49,347 bases of DNA. Origin: Clostridia bacterium (GTDB lineage: Bacteria > Bacillota > Clostridia > Lachnospirales > Lachnospiraceae). The position numbers and the translations under genes were made by a program. The notes beneath the pieces were generated by a model. That model made no database searches. It was not told where the DNA came from and worked only from the letters and a program-made list of their open reading frames with translations. This document shows positions 1 to 9,204 of this stretch, in pieces. Position 1 is the stretch's first letter; each line of letters opens with the position of its first letter. The DNA is taken from assembly GCA_910574835.1 (NCBI GenBank), contig CAJTDE010000033.1, forward strand, positions 1 to 49,347. The letters are read 5' to 3'.

Positions 1-99
1 TGAGATTTACTATCGTTTTGTAGGAAAAATTGATTAAATAGGCATGGGGAATGTGCCGATTATGGCACTTCCCCGAAACACTGTCTTTAACTCATGTAA

Positions 100-432
100 A
101 GCGGAGATTATTTGATACCAAATTTAATACCCGATCCAGAGCCGGAAGGAGAGTTAAGGAAATTCGGATTGATGCGGAAACATTATCTGAAAGAGTACAA
201 GAGAGGGATTTATTCAGGCTTGTTACTATCTGGCGAATTAAAGAAACATCTGCTCATGATACAGGAACAGGCAGAGGAAAGATTTGATTTGCTGGTGCAA
301 CAGATGGCAGAGAGGGAGGAAGTGACAGAGCAGTTAAAAGTACAGGATCAGATGCTTTGGGTGCGGAGAATGAATAGCATTAGGGCGAGGGCAGAGGAGA
401 TTGTGAGGGAAGAAATCATATACATATTATAA
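100..432 (+). pseudogene. TnpV-like transposon protein, 5'-truncated
   Basis: The frame encodes about 110 residues resembling TnpV, a small protein of unknown role found in Clostridial transposons. Visible family hallmarks are GDYLIPN near the start, HYLKEYKRG, QAEERFDLLVQQMAER and the C-terminal ARAEEIVREEIIY. The usual N-terminus (about ten residues before GDYLIP) is missing in this frame, because an in-frame TAA lies at 97-99. Translation could begin only at TTG 112, which has no convincing Shine-Dalgarno. It therefore looks like a decayed copy and not a working gene. A second scrap of the same gene family lies at 13657-13731. Family assignment is from recalled similarity. Confidence 0.6.
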
Positions 433-439
433 GGATTGG

Positions 440-464
440 AATGGGACGGGTAAACTGTCCCATT
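440..464 (+). terminator. Hairpin after the TnpV remnant
   Basis: A perfect 8-bp stem (AATGGGAC 440-447, GTCCCATT 457-464) with a 9-nt loop lies just after the TnpV stop codon. It is followed by a weakly T-rich stretch. It would insulate the downstream restriction operon. Confidence 0.45.
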
Positions 465-497
465 TGTAAGTTTTATGCAACTTTAAGAAGAATCTAA

Positions 498-526
498 ATG
501 ACAATTTGGATATTTTGTAGTAAAAT
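498..526 (+). promoter_or_regulatory. Predicted sigma-A promoter for the hsdM operon
   Basis: ATGACA (498-503) and TAAAAT (521-526) are separated by 17 nt, placing a start site about 25 nt before the hsdM ribosome-binding site. It is the only good candidate before seven co-directional, closely spaced genes. Confidence 0.45.
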
Positions 527-558
527 TAATTTGGAAAATTATGCAAGGAGGTTGTCTT

Positions 559-2121
559 ATGGTTGACAACAAGAAGGAACAAGAGCGGGATGAGCTTCAC
601 CGTACCATATGGAATATGGCGAATGACCTTAGAGGCAGTGTAGACGGTTGGGATTTCAAACAGTATGTGTTAGGTATGCTGTTTTATAGATATATTTCAG
701 AGAATTTTGTTAAATTTGTAAATGCAGGAGAGGTAGAGGCAGGCAACGACAATTTTGACTATGCAAAGTTAGATGATGAAGTTGCAGAGGAAGCAAGGGA
801 GGATTTGGTGCAGTCAAAGGGATATTTCATTCTGCCAAGCCAGCTATTTTGTAATGTGAAAGAGAAAGCACCAAACAATGAAAATTTGAACGAAACATTG
901 GAAAGTGTATTTAGAAATATAGAAGCTTCCGCACAGGGGCATGACAGCGAGGACGATTTTAAGGGATTGTTTGATGATATTGATGTGAACAGCAATAAAC
1001 TGGGTGGCACTGTAGCTAAGAGAAATGAAAAACTTGTTAAGCTCCTGAACGGTGTTGCGGAGATGAAGTTAGGCGATTATCAGGATAATACCATTGACGC
1101 ATTTGGTGATGCGTATGAGTTTTTAATGGGAATGTACGCTTCCAATGCAGGAAAGAGTGGTGGAGAGTATTATACGCCGCAGGAAGTTTCGGAGCTTCTT
1201 ACAAGAATTACTGTATTAGGAAAGAAAGAGGTCAACAAGGTTTATGATCCGGCTTGTGGGAGTGGTTCGCTTTTGCTGAAATTTGCAAAAGTTTTGGGAA
1301 AAGAAAATGTGCGTCAGGGATTTTTTGGACAGGAAATCAATATTACGACTTATAATCTTTGCCGTATCAATATGTTCCTGCATGATATTGGATATGAAAA
1401 ATTTAGTATTGGTCATGGAGATACTTTGACAGAGCCGTTGCATTGGGATGATGAGCCATTTGAGGCGATTGTTTCCAATCCGCCATACTCTATCAAATGG
1501 GAGGGTGATGATAACCCGATTCTTATTAATGATGAGCGTTTTTCTCCCGCCGGTGTGCTTGCGCCGAAGTCAAAAGCGGACTTGGCATTTATTATGCATT
1601 CCCTGTCATGGCTTGCAACAAATGGAACAGCAGCTATTGTATGCTTTCCCGGTGTCATGTATCGTGGTGGTGCGGAGCAGAAAATCCGTAAATATTTGAT
1701 TGACAATAACTATGTGGAATGTGTGATACAGCTTCCTGATAATCTTTTCTTTGGGACAAGCATTGCCACTTGTATTATGGTGCTGAAAAAGAACAAGGTG
1801 GAAAATAGTACGTTATTTATTGATGCTTCTAAGGAATGTGTGAAGATTACAAATAATAATAAGCTGACTGAGGAAAATATTCATAATATTTTGACAGCAT
1901 ATGAGAAAAGAGAGAATAAGCAATATTATGCAGCGGTAGTGGAAAATGATAAGATTGCGGATAATAGCTATAATCTTTCAGTTTCGTCCTATGTGGAGCA
2001 GGAGGATACAAGAGAGAAGATTGATATTGTGAAATTGAATGCGGAAATAAAGGAGATTGTGGCAAGGGAAGAAAAACTTCGGGTGGAGATTGATAAGATT
2101 ATTGCGGAAATCGAGGAATAG
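559..2121 (+). CDS. hsdM: Type I restriction-modification methyltransferase subunit HsdM
   Basis: Adenine-N6 methyltransferase subunit of a type I restriction-modification enzyme; it methylates the site chosen by HsdS using S-adenosylmethionine. The N-terminal HsdM helical domain (from ELHRTIWNMANDLRG) is followed by the Rossmann methylase: motif I DPACGSGSLL starts near residue 230 and the catalytic motif IV NPPYS near residue 307. The AAGGAGG at 545-551 sits 7 nt before ATG 559, so 559 is preferred over the in-frame ATG at 541, which would overlap the binding site. At about 520 aa the length is normal. It is the first gene of an operon with a RES protein, hsdS and hsdR. All motifs look intact. 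Confidence 0.95.
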   Translation: MVDNKKEQERDELHRTIWNMANDLRGSVDGWDFKQYVLGMLFYRYISENFVKFVNAGEVEAGNDNFDYAKLDDEVAEEAREDLVQSKGYFILPSQLFCNVKEKAPNNENLNETLESVFRNIEASAQGHDSEDDFKGLFDDIDVNSNKLGGTVAKRNEKLVKLLNGVAEMKLGDYQDNTIDAFGDAYEFLMGMYASNAGKSGGEYYTPQEVSELLTRITVLGKKEVNKVYDPACGSGSLLLKFAKVLGKENVRQGFFGQEINITTYNLCRINMFLHDIGYEKFSIGHGDTLTEPLHWDDEPFEAIVSNPPYSIKWEGDDNPILINDERFSPAGVLAPKSKADLAFIMHSLSWLATNGTAAIVCFPGVMYRGGAEQKIRKYLIDNNYVECVIQLPDNLFFGTSIATCIMVLKKNKVENSTLFIDASKECVKITNNNKLTEENIHNILTAYEKRENKQYYAAVVENDKIADNSYNLSVSSYVEQEDTREKIDIVKLNAEIKEIVAREEKLRVEIDKIIAEIEE

Positions 2122-2124
2122 ATT

Positions 2125-2943
2125 TTGGATAGAGAAAAAGAAAATAAATTATTTAAATGTAAATCACTAACTGAATTTTTGACCATGTTCTTTGGATATG
2201 GAATTAATGAGCAGTTGAGTATCTTTGATGAATCTATGACTATAAAAGCAGGAACGTCTTTGTATAGAGCGCGAAAAGACGATGGAAAAACAAATTTTTA
2301 TGATCCTAAACAATGGACTGTGCCTCCTGCCGAATATGTAAAGCAAGGGCGTTTAAATGAAAAGAATAAGCCAGTTTTATATGTAGCTTCTGATGAGTAT
2401 CTATGCGGACGAGAAATAGGACTCAAGGATGGAGATAAATATTATTTAGCGAGATACAAATGTGAAAAAGATTTTTCAGTAGGTACATTATTTTGTAGGC
2501 ATAGTGTGATAAATACAATTCTACACCGGATTGTTATGGCTATGAAAACGGAAAATCTGACGGAAAACGAGAAAATTATTCTACAGAAATATCATATTGG
2601 GGAATATGAAATAAGCATACAAGAAATATTGAATGATTATCTATCTGTTTTTTATATAGACCGATTGATTAAAAATCTTTATGATGTTACGAATAAAATA
2701 GGACGCTTAATACTTCATAATAATGAGAATGGAATTCGCTATTCCTCAGTTTTTGAGCCAATAGAACTGTCTGGAGGAAATACAATATTAACTTTCGACG
2801 GAGAAGAACATGGTAATTATGCATTAACTGAACAAGGAATCAAAAATATTAGGGTTGAGTCTATAGAGAAAAGAATACATAAGCAGGAACACGATTTGTC
2901 ATTAATGATAGAAGTGTTTGCACAGGAGCGAATGAAGAAATGA
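2125..2943 (+). CDS. RES-domain protein embedded in the type I R-M operon
   Basis: A 272-aa protein with features of the RES fold (named for conserved Arg, Glu, Ser), the family whose toxins in RES-Xre pairs degrade NAD+. Visible are SLYRAR (R48), a QGRLN segment (R76) and PVLYVASDEYLCGREIG (Y86, E97), in the expected RES order. Family membership is inferred from this pattern. It starts at TTG 2125, three bases after the hsdM stop, with GAGG at 2113-2116; its end overlaps hsdS by ATGA, so it is translationally coupled within the restriction operon. No partner antitoxin gene is adjacent. It could be a toxic effector restrained by the R-M complex, a nucleotide-sensing accessory, or a cargo gene; none is shown by the sequence. 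Confidence 0.7.
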   Translation: MDREKENKLFKCKSLTEFLTMFFGYGINEQLSIFDESMTIKAGTSLYRARKDDGKTNFYDPKQWTVPPAEYVKQGRLNEKNKPVLYVASDEYLCGREIGLKDGDKYYLARYKCEKDFSVGTLFCRHSVINTILHRIVMAMKTENLTENEKIILQKYHIGEYEISIQEILNDYLSVFYIDRLIKNLYDVTNKIGRLILHNNENGIRYSSVFEPIELSGGNTILTFDGEEHGNYALTEQGIKNIRVESIEKRIHKQEHDLSLMIEVFAQERMKK

Positions 2944-4166
2944 GTAAGTTAGATGAACTGATAAAGGAGTTTTGCCCGAATGGGGTAGAATATAAATTGC
3001 TGTCGGATATTACAATAAAATTTACGGATGGTATGCACACTCTTCCTAAGGATATACGAACAATAGGAGATTATCCTATATTAAGCGCTCAAAATGTGAA
3101 TAATGGTGAGATTGATTTATGCACAACGAAATATGTAATGGATGATATATTTCAAAAAGAAAATAAGCGAACAGATATTCGAAAAGGGGATGTTTTGCTA
3201 ACCATTGTTGGGGCGATAGGCAGAGTTGCTGTCGTGAAAGATAATTTACGGGCGTTGTTTCAAAGAAGTGTATGTGTAATAAAACCAGATAAAAATGTTA
3301 TTATTCCAGAATATTTAGGTTACACATTGAAAGCTACAGTCATACAAAGCTATATGCAGGTCAATGCTCATGGAGCAGCTCAGAAAGGTTTGTATTTAGA
3401 TCAGGTTGGAAAGCTTAGGTTTCCTGTACCTCCTTTGGAGGTACAACGCGAAATAGTCCATATTTTGGACTCTTTCACGTTACTTACAGCAGAACTTACA
3501 GCAGAACTTACAGCTCGAAGGAAGCAATATGAATATTATAGGAATAAGCTTCTGTCTTTTGATACAAAAGTTGCCAGTGTTGTTGAATTGCGGAGTGTTG
3601 TAAAAAAAAGCTGTTCTGGTGCTACACCTGCTAAGGGGAATAGTGATTATTATGAGGGTGGTACAATTCCATGGCTTAGAACACAAGATGTGAGATTTAA
3701 TGAAATATATCAAGTTGATAGTTATATTACTGAACTGGCGGTTGCGGAAACAGGAGTTAAATGGATTTCAGAAAATTGTGTAATTGTTGCTATTTCTGGT
3801 GCAACTGCTGGTAGATGTGCTATTAATAAATTCAGAACTACTACAAATCAGCATTGCCTTAATCTAGAAATTGATGCAGATAAAGCATCATATAAATACA
3901 TATTTTATTGCGTTACTAATAAATTTGATGAACTGATTGCAAAAAAACAAGGGGCTCGCGGAGACCTGAATTCATCGCTAGTTCTTGGGCTTCGAATTCC
4001 ACTTCCATCACTTGAAGTCCAAAACAAAATAGTCAATGTTCTTGATAATTTTGATACAATTTGCTCTGATTTAAATATCGGTCTACCAGCAGAAATCGAA
4101 GCAAGACAAAAACAATATGAATATTATCGTGACAAGTTATTAACGTTCAAGGAGTTGAGTGAATGA
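2940..4166 (+). CDS. hsdS: Type I restriction-modification specificity subunit HsdS
   Basis: Specificity subunit that sets the bipartite DNA target of the HsdM/HsdR complex. The 408 aa show two target-recognition domains (about residues 15-180 and 205-375), each followed by a conserved spacer helix: RRKQYEYYRNKLLSF in the centre and RQKQYEYYRDKLLTF at the C-terminus. The central spacer begins with two exact TAEL tetrapeptides plus a partial third (residues 183-192). Start ATG 2940 overlaps the stop of the RES gene, and its own stop overlaps hsdR, so the three genes are coupled. Length and two-domain layout are normal and no frame disruption is seen. Confidence 0.95.
   Translation: MSKLDELIKEFCPNGVEYKLLSDITIKFTDGMHTLPKDIRTIGDYPILSAQNVNNGEIDLCTTKYVMDDIFQKENKRTDIRKGDVLLTIVGAIGRVAVVKDNLRALFQRSVCVIKPDKNVIIPEYLGYTLKATVIQSYMQVNAHGAAQKGLYLDQVGKLRFPVPPLEVQREIVHILDSFTLLTAELTAELTARRKQYEYYRNKLLSFDTKVASVVELRSVVKKSCSGATPAKGNSDYYEGGTIPWLRTQDVRFNEIYQVDSYITELAVAETGVKWISENCVIVAISGATAGRCAINKFRTTTNQHCLNLEIDADKASYKYIFYCVTNKFDELIAKKQGARGDLNSSLVLGLRIPLPSLEVQNKIVNVLDNFDTICSDLNIGLPAEIEARQKQYEYYRDKLLTFKELSE
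3486..3515 (+). repeat. 12-bp TAEL repeats in hsdS central spacer
   Basis: The unit ACAGCAGAACTT (Thr-Ala-Glu-Leu) occurs twice in perfect tandem (3486-3497, 3498-3509) and is followed by a partial third copy (ACAGCT). In the EcoR124 family the number of TAEL units between the two recognition domains sets the spacer length of the DNA target and changes by recombination or slippage. This copy has the two-repeat form. Confidence 0.85.
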
Positions 4167-7100
4167 GTACATTTAACATGGTTGCTTCCATGAATGAAAG
4201 TACAGTAGTATCTGAATATATACCGGAAAGCAGACGCTCTGACAGTTATCAGAGTGAGGCAGATTTGGAAAATGAGTTTATTCGTATGCTTGTAGAACAG
4301 GGGTATGAATATTTGCCAATTCATACAGAGGCAGATCTGATTGCGAATCTTCGTAAAAAGATAGAACAGCTTAATTCCTGCAACTTTACAGATACAGAAT
4401 GGGAACGCTTTTTTCATAAACACATAGCCAATGCCAATGAAGGAATTGTAGAAAAGACACGCACTATTCAGGAAGATGCAGTAAAGAATATGGAGCGTGA
4501 CGATGGAAGTACGAAGAACATCACACTTTTAGACAAGAAGAATATCCACAACAACCGCCTGCAGGTGATTAATCAATATGAAGTGTCACAGAATGAGGGT
4601 GCAAAGTTTGATAATCGGTACGATGTGACAATCCTTGTAAATGGTTTCCCGCTTATTCATGTAGAATTGAAGCGTAGGGGTGTTGCGATTCGGGAAGCGT
4701 TTAATCAGATTAACCGTTACCAGCGTGATAGTTTTTGGGCAGGAAGCGGATTATATGAATATGTGCAGATATTTGTTATTTCAAACGGAACGCACACGAA
4801 GTATTATTCCAATACTACTCGTTCTGCTCATATTAAAGAGCAGGAAAAGAATACGAATAGAGGTAAAAAGACTAGCAACAGTTTTGAATTCGCTTCTTTT
4901 TGGGCAGATGCAAACAACAAGGTTATTTCTGATCTTGTAGACTATACAAAAACCTTTCTGTCAAAACATACCATTCTAAATGTATTGACAAAATATTGTG
5001 TATTTACTTCGGAGGAATTACTGCTTGTTATGCGCCCGTATCAGATTGCTGCTACAGAGAAAATATTGAATCGTATTGAAATTGCGACGAATTATAAGAA
5101 ATTGGGAACGCTTGAGGCGGGCGGATATATTTGGCATACAACCGGAAGTGGTAAAACTTTAACATCATTTAAGACCGCGCAGTTGGCAAGTCAGCTTGAC
5201 TTTGTGGACAAAGTGCTTTTTGTTGTTGACCGTAAAGACCTTGATTATCAGACCATGAAAGAATATGACCGTTTTCAAAAAGGCGCTGCGAACAGCAATA
5301 CATCAACAGCCATTTTGAAGAAACAGTTAGAGGAGGATGACGCCAAAATTATCATTACCACAATTCAAAAGCTGGATAATTTTATCAGAAGATATAAAGG
5401 GCATGAGGTGTTCAGCAGGCATATTGTTCTGGTATTTGATGAGTGTCATCGTTCTCAGTTTGGAGATATGCATACTGCCATTACCAAGAATTTTAAGAAC
5501 TATCATATTTTTGGTTTTACAGGAACACCAATCTTTGCTGATAATGCTGGAAGTGGAAAGAATGCTGATTTACGCACGACACCACAGGCATTTGGCGATA
5601 AACTTCATACATATACGATTGTAGATGCAATCAATGATGAAAACGTACTGCCGTTCCGTATTGATTATATTAAGACAATTAAGGAAAATGAAGCTTCGCA
5701 TCATAAAGAAAAAGGACAGGATAGGCAAGTATCAGCCATTGACACAGAGAAGGCGCTTTTAGAGCCAAAGCGAATTGCGAAGATTGTAACATATATTTTG
5801 GAACATTTTGACCAAAAGACAAAGAGAAATAGGGAAAGCTTCGATTTTTCTAAGTTGATGAATGTGCAGGAGGTAGCAAGCAGTCAGGCAAAGAATAGGG
5901 ACAGGGTAGAAGAAATAAAAGAGTCTGTCCGCATGAAGGGCTTTAATTCCATATTCGCAGTGAGTTCCATAGATGCAGCAAAATCATATTACACAGAATT
6001 TAAGAGGCAGATGGATAAGCTGCCACAAGCTGCACCTGCAGGACAACCGCACAAACTGAGAGTGGCAACGATATATAGCTATGGGGTAAATGAATCAGAA
6101 AACGATGATTTTGTAGAAGATGAAAATTCAGAAAATACAGACGGACTTGATAAAAGTTCCAGAGATTTTCTTGAAATGGCAATTGATGATTATAACAAGA
6201 TTTTCAAAACCAATTATGATACATCAAGCGATAAATTCCAAAATTATTATAAAGATGTTTCTCTTAGGATGAAAAACAGGGAAATTGATATTTTGATTGT
6301 AGTCAATATGTTTCTTACAGGATTTGATGCAACGACTTTGAATACATTGTGGGTGGATAAGAACCTGAAATATCATGGATTATTGCAGGCATTTTCTAGG
6401 ACAAACCGTATTCTTAATTCTGTTAAGACTTTTGGTAATATCGTATGTTTCCGTAATCTGGAGGAAGAAACAAATAATGCGATTGCACTTTTTGGTGACA
6501 AAGAGGCAGGAAGTGTTGTTTTACTAAAAAATTTTGAAAGTTACTATAATGGGTATGATGAGAATGGGAAACATTTTGACGGTTATGTTGAATTAATAGA
6601 CAAGCTGAAAACTCTTTTTCCGTTGGGAGCATCGTTTGAAGGGGAGAAAGCAGAGAAAGAATTTATTATGCTTTATGGAGCAATTCTCAGAATGAAGAAT
6701 ATTCTTTTCACCTTTGATAATTTTGAGGGAAAGGAAATTTTGTCTGAACGGAATTTTCAGGATTACCAGAGCGAGTATATTGACCTTTATCAGAAATATA
6801 AATCAAAATCAAATGAAAAGAAAGAAAATATCAATGACGATGTGGTATTTGAAATCGAGCTTGTAAAGCAGGTAGAAATTAATATTGACTATATTCTTAT
6901 GCTGGTTAAGAAGTATCAGCAGGATGGAAATCAGAATAAAGAGATTGTTGTAACGATTGAAAAGGCGGTTAATTCCAGTATGAATCTGCGTAGCAAAATG
7001 GAATTGATCAGGAATTTTCTGTCAAGAATCAATGCGCAGACCGAGGTAGATGGAGACTGGAAGAAGTTTGTTGATGAGCAAAGAGAGAATGACCTTGCTG

Positions 7101-7318
7101 CTATTATCAATGAAGAAAAACTAAAGACAGAAGAAACACATAAATTTATAGACAATTCGTTTCGGGATGGCGTGTTGAAAACAACAGGAACGGATATTGA
7201 TGTTATTATGCCTGCAGTGTCACGTTTTGGCGGAGGTAACAGGGGTGAGAAGAAAAAACGGGTTATTGATAGGTTGATGGCGTATTATGAGAAGTATGTG
7301 GAGCTTGTAAATGCGTAA
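4163..7318 (+). CDS. hsdR: Type I restriction endonuclease subunit HsdR
   Basis: Motor and nuclease subunit of the type I enzyme: it translocates DNA with ATP and cleaves away from the recognition site. The N-terminal nuclease domain contains YDVTILVN followed by the HVELKRRG signature (PD-(D/E)XK type, about residues 155-175). Superfamily 2 helicase motifs follow: Walker A TTGSGKT (residues 326-332), DECH (426-429), and FGFTGTP; VVNMFLTGFDA and QAFSRTNR are the later helicase motifs. The 1,051-aa length is normal. ATG 4163 overlaps the hsdS stop (ATGA). The gene appears intact, so the window encodes a complete HsdM-HsdS-HsdR set. Confidence 0.97.
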   Translation: MSTFNMVASMNESTVVSEYIPESRRSDSYQSEADLENEFIRMLVEQGYEYLPIHTEADLIANLRKKIEQLNSCNFTDTEWERFFHKHIANANEGIVEKTRTIQEDAVKNMERDDGSTKNITLLDKKNIHNNRLQVINQYEVSQNEGAKFDNRYDVTILVNGFPLIHVELKRRGVAIREAFNQINRYQRDSFWAGSGLYEYVQIFVISNGTHTKYYSNTTRSAHIKEQEKNTNRGKKTSNSFEFASFWADANNKVISDLVDYTKTFLSKHTILNVLTKYCVFTSEELLLVMRPYQIAATEKILNRIEIATNYKKLGTLEAGGYIWHTTGSGKTLTSFKTAQLASQLDFVDKVLFVVDRKDLDYQTMKEYDRFQKGAANSNTSTAILKKQLEEDDAKIIITTIQKLDNFIRRYKGHEVFSRHIVLVFDECHRSQFGDMHTAITKNFKNYHIFGFTGTPIFADNAGSGKNADLRTTPQAFGDKLHTYTIVDAINDENVLPFRIDYIKTIKENEASHHKEKGQDRQVSAIDTEKALLEPKRIAKIVTYILEHFDQKTKRNRESFDFSKLMNVQEVASSQAKNRDRVEEIKESVRMKGFNSIFAVSSIDAAKSYYTEFKRQMDKLPQAAPAGQPHKLRVATIYSYGVNESENDDFVEDENSENTDGLDKSSRDFLEMAIDDYNKIFKTNYDTSSDKFQNYYKDVSLRMKNREIDILIVVNMFLTGFDATTLNTLWVDKNLKYHGLLQAFSRTNRILNSVKTFGNIVCFRNLEEETNNAIALFGDKEAGSVVLLKNFESYYNGYDENGKHFDGYVELIDKLKTLFPLGASFEGEKAEKEFIMLYGAILRMKNILFTFDNFEGKEILSERNFQDYQSEYIDLYQKYKSKSNEKKENINDDVVFEIELVKQVEINIDYILMLVKKYQQDGNQNKEIVVTIEKAVNSSMNLRSKMELIRNFLSRINAQTEVDGDWKKFVDEQRENDLAAIINEEKLKTEETHKFIDNSFRDGVLKTTGTDIDVIMPAVSRFGGGNRGEKKKRVIDRLMAYYEKYVELVNA

Positions 7319-7341
7319 TAAAATGTTTAAAGGAAATAAAT

Positions 7342-9204
7342 ATGATTTATGATCTTAACGAAGTAGTAGAAATGTTTCGTATGGCAGATGGATTAATATC
7401 TGAAAATCCTACGTTATTGTCAATGTCTACGGATCAGATATTTGATGAGTTGGATGATGGAACTGATAAAATGCGTCATATTCGATGGGGTGTTATGACA
7501 CGTGCTAAAATGAGGGAGTTAAAATCATTTGAGACTCAAGATATCATTGATTTTTTGCTTGCGATTGAAGAACATAATTTATTAGCTGAGTATATTGGAT
7601 TTATTTTGCAAAGTGAATATGATATAAGTCTATTAGAACTTTTACTTGAGGCATATCAGCAAGGAGTGCAAAAACAGATTCTGCCATTTGCTAAAGAATG
7701 TATTGAGTATGAGAAAGATTGTTTTATTGGGCAAATAGATATTATACTGGAATTGATAGATAATATTGGAGAAGGATTAGATAGAAATTTATTTTTAAAT
7801 GGATATGCGTATTTAGTTGTAAGTAAAAAAGAAGAAACATTGATTTTGGAGAAATATACATCAGACTATACAAAGGCATTAGAACAGTTGATAGTAAGAA
7901 TCGCTACTGAGTTATACAGCAAAAAGCGTGAAACTGCGGAGAAATGGTTAGATATATTTTTAAATGAGAAATCGGAACATTGTAGATTGATGGGAGTCGA
8001 GTTTCTCCATAGAAGTATCTTCTTGGATTGCAAATCTTTTGAAAACTATTTTGAATTTGTGGAAGCAAATTTTTGTGATAATAAGGTATTGTGGGAAGCA
8101 TTAATACCTGTATATGCGCAGTATTTATTAAATAAGAATAATGATTTATATAAGGAGAGCGTGAAAAAACGACTTTATGAAATAAAAGATAGTTATTTGA
8201 GAGAGAAAAGAATATTTTTACAATCAATAATGTATTACATACAACAATCTCAAGATATTGTAGATGTGATAGACAAAATAACCAATGTTAGTTTTGAGAA
8301 GGATAGTCAGATATTACAGCAATTAGACTATTATTTAGAATATAAATTTAAAGAAGATACTAATACAGCTATTAAAAAATTATATGATATATATAATATC
8401 AATTTGTATAAATTTAATGAACAGTTTTTGGCGTTGTTACCGCGTACATGTTCATTAATGAAGCAACAAATAAAAAATATAATGACTTTTTGGTGTGATA
8501 AATATTTGTACGGAAAAATTAAGGAATTTCTATTGTCTTTAGACATTTTTGCCCATGTAATTAAATTTGAAGATTTGATATATTTATTTGAGTTAGGGAA
8601 AATGACTAAAAAGGAATTGCTTGATATATTAGAGGGGATTTTGTTATTTACATTTAATGAGAAACGAATTGTTGATCTGGTATTTGGCATATCTGCTTAT
8701 ATAAAAGATAAAGATTTCTTTTTTGAATATTGTCGAGATAACATATATGTTAATTATGCAGGTAAATTAATAGAAAATGCATTTATTTATGCTAAGAGTG
8801 AAAATGAATACCAATCAGATTTAGCGTGTAGATTAGTTGAATATCACGAATTTTTTAAAAAGAAAATTCAACTGGGGTATGAGGATAAGGATTTTATACC
8901 AACGATTGAGCGACAAAGGATATATCAAGAATTAAGGTTTGAACAAAATAGGAAAATAAATGAACAAGCAGAGAAAAATTCTGTCTTTGCAAACATTATC
9001 CAAAGTAGGAAAATGAAATATGGTAAAAGAGTAGCTTTTGTACAAATAAACCGGAATGGAGAATTTTGTTATAATGTAAGTGAGTATGAAAATCATATTG
9101 TGAAAAGAGAATTACCATGTGATTTTATTAATGATCCTATAAAATATAAGCATTTGAAAGAGGAATATTTAAGAGAAAGAGGAAAAAATGAGACTCATAG
9201 TTAA
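7342..9204 (+). CDS. Uncharacterised 620-aa helical protein, first gene of a putative defence pair
   Basis: I do not recognise a family. The 620-aa protein is Lys/Glu/Ile/Leu-rich and appears almost wholly alpha-helical, like a HEAT/TPR-type repeat scaffold. There is no signal peptide, membrane segment or obvious catalytic motif. The C-terminal 80 residues change character (a charged helix, then a short beta-rich stretch around VAFVQINRNGEF). AAAGGAAA at 7329-7336 supports ATG 7342, 23 nt after hsdR. Its 3' end overlaps the next gene by 17 nt, so the two are probably translated together. Codon use is more AT-rich than hsdMSR. Position inside a defence operon suggests an anti-phage role (inference only). 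Confidence 0.8.
   Translation: MIYDLNEVVEMFRMADGLISENPTLLSMSTDQIFDELDDGTDKMRHIRWGVMTRAKMRELKSFETQDIIDFLLAIEEHNLLAEYIGFILQSEYDISLLELLLEAYQQGVQKQILPFAKECIEYEKDCFIGQIDIILELIDNIGEGLDRNLFLNGYAYLVVSKKEETLILEKYTSDYTKALEQLIVRIATELYSKKRETAEKWLDIFLNEKSEHCRLMGVEFLHRSIFLDCKSFENYFEFVEANFCDNKVLWEALIPVYAQYLLNKNNDLYKESVKKRLYEIKDSYLREKRIFLQSIMYYIQQSQDIVDVIDKITNVSFEKDSQILQQLDYYLEYKFKEDTNTAIKKLYDIYNINLYKFNEQFLALLPRTCSLMKQQIKNIMTFWCDKYLYGKIKEFLLSLDIFAHVIKFEDLIYLFELGKMTKKELLDILEGILLFTFNEKRIVDLVFGISAYIKDKDFFFEYCRDNIYVNYAGKLIENAFIYAKSENEYQSDLACRLVEYHEFFKKKIQLGYEDKDFIPTIERQRIYQELRFEQNRKINEQAEKNSVFANIIQSRKMKYGKRVAFVQINRNGEFCYNVSEYENHIVKRELPCDFINDPIKYKHLKEEYLRERGKNETHS

Noticed and set aside
541-558. ATG at 541 as start of hsdM
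   Set aside because: It precedes and overlaps the AAGGAGG site that clearly serves ATG 559; the six extra residues have no family support.
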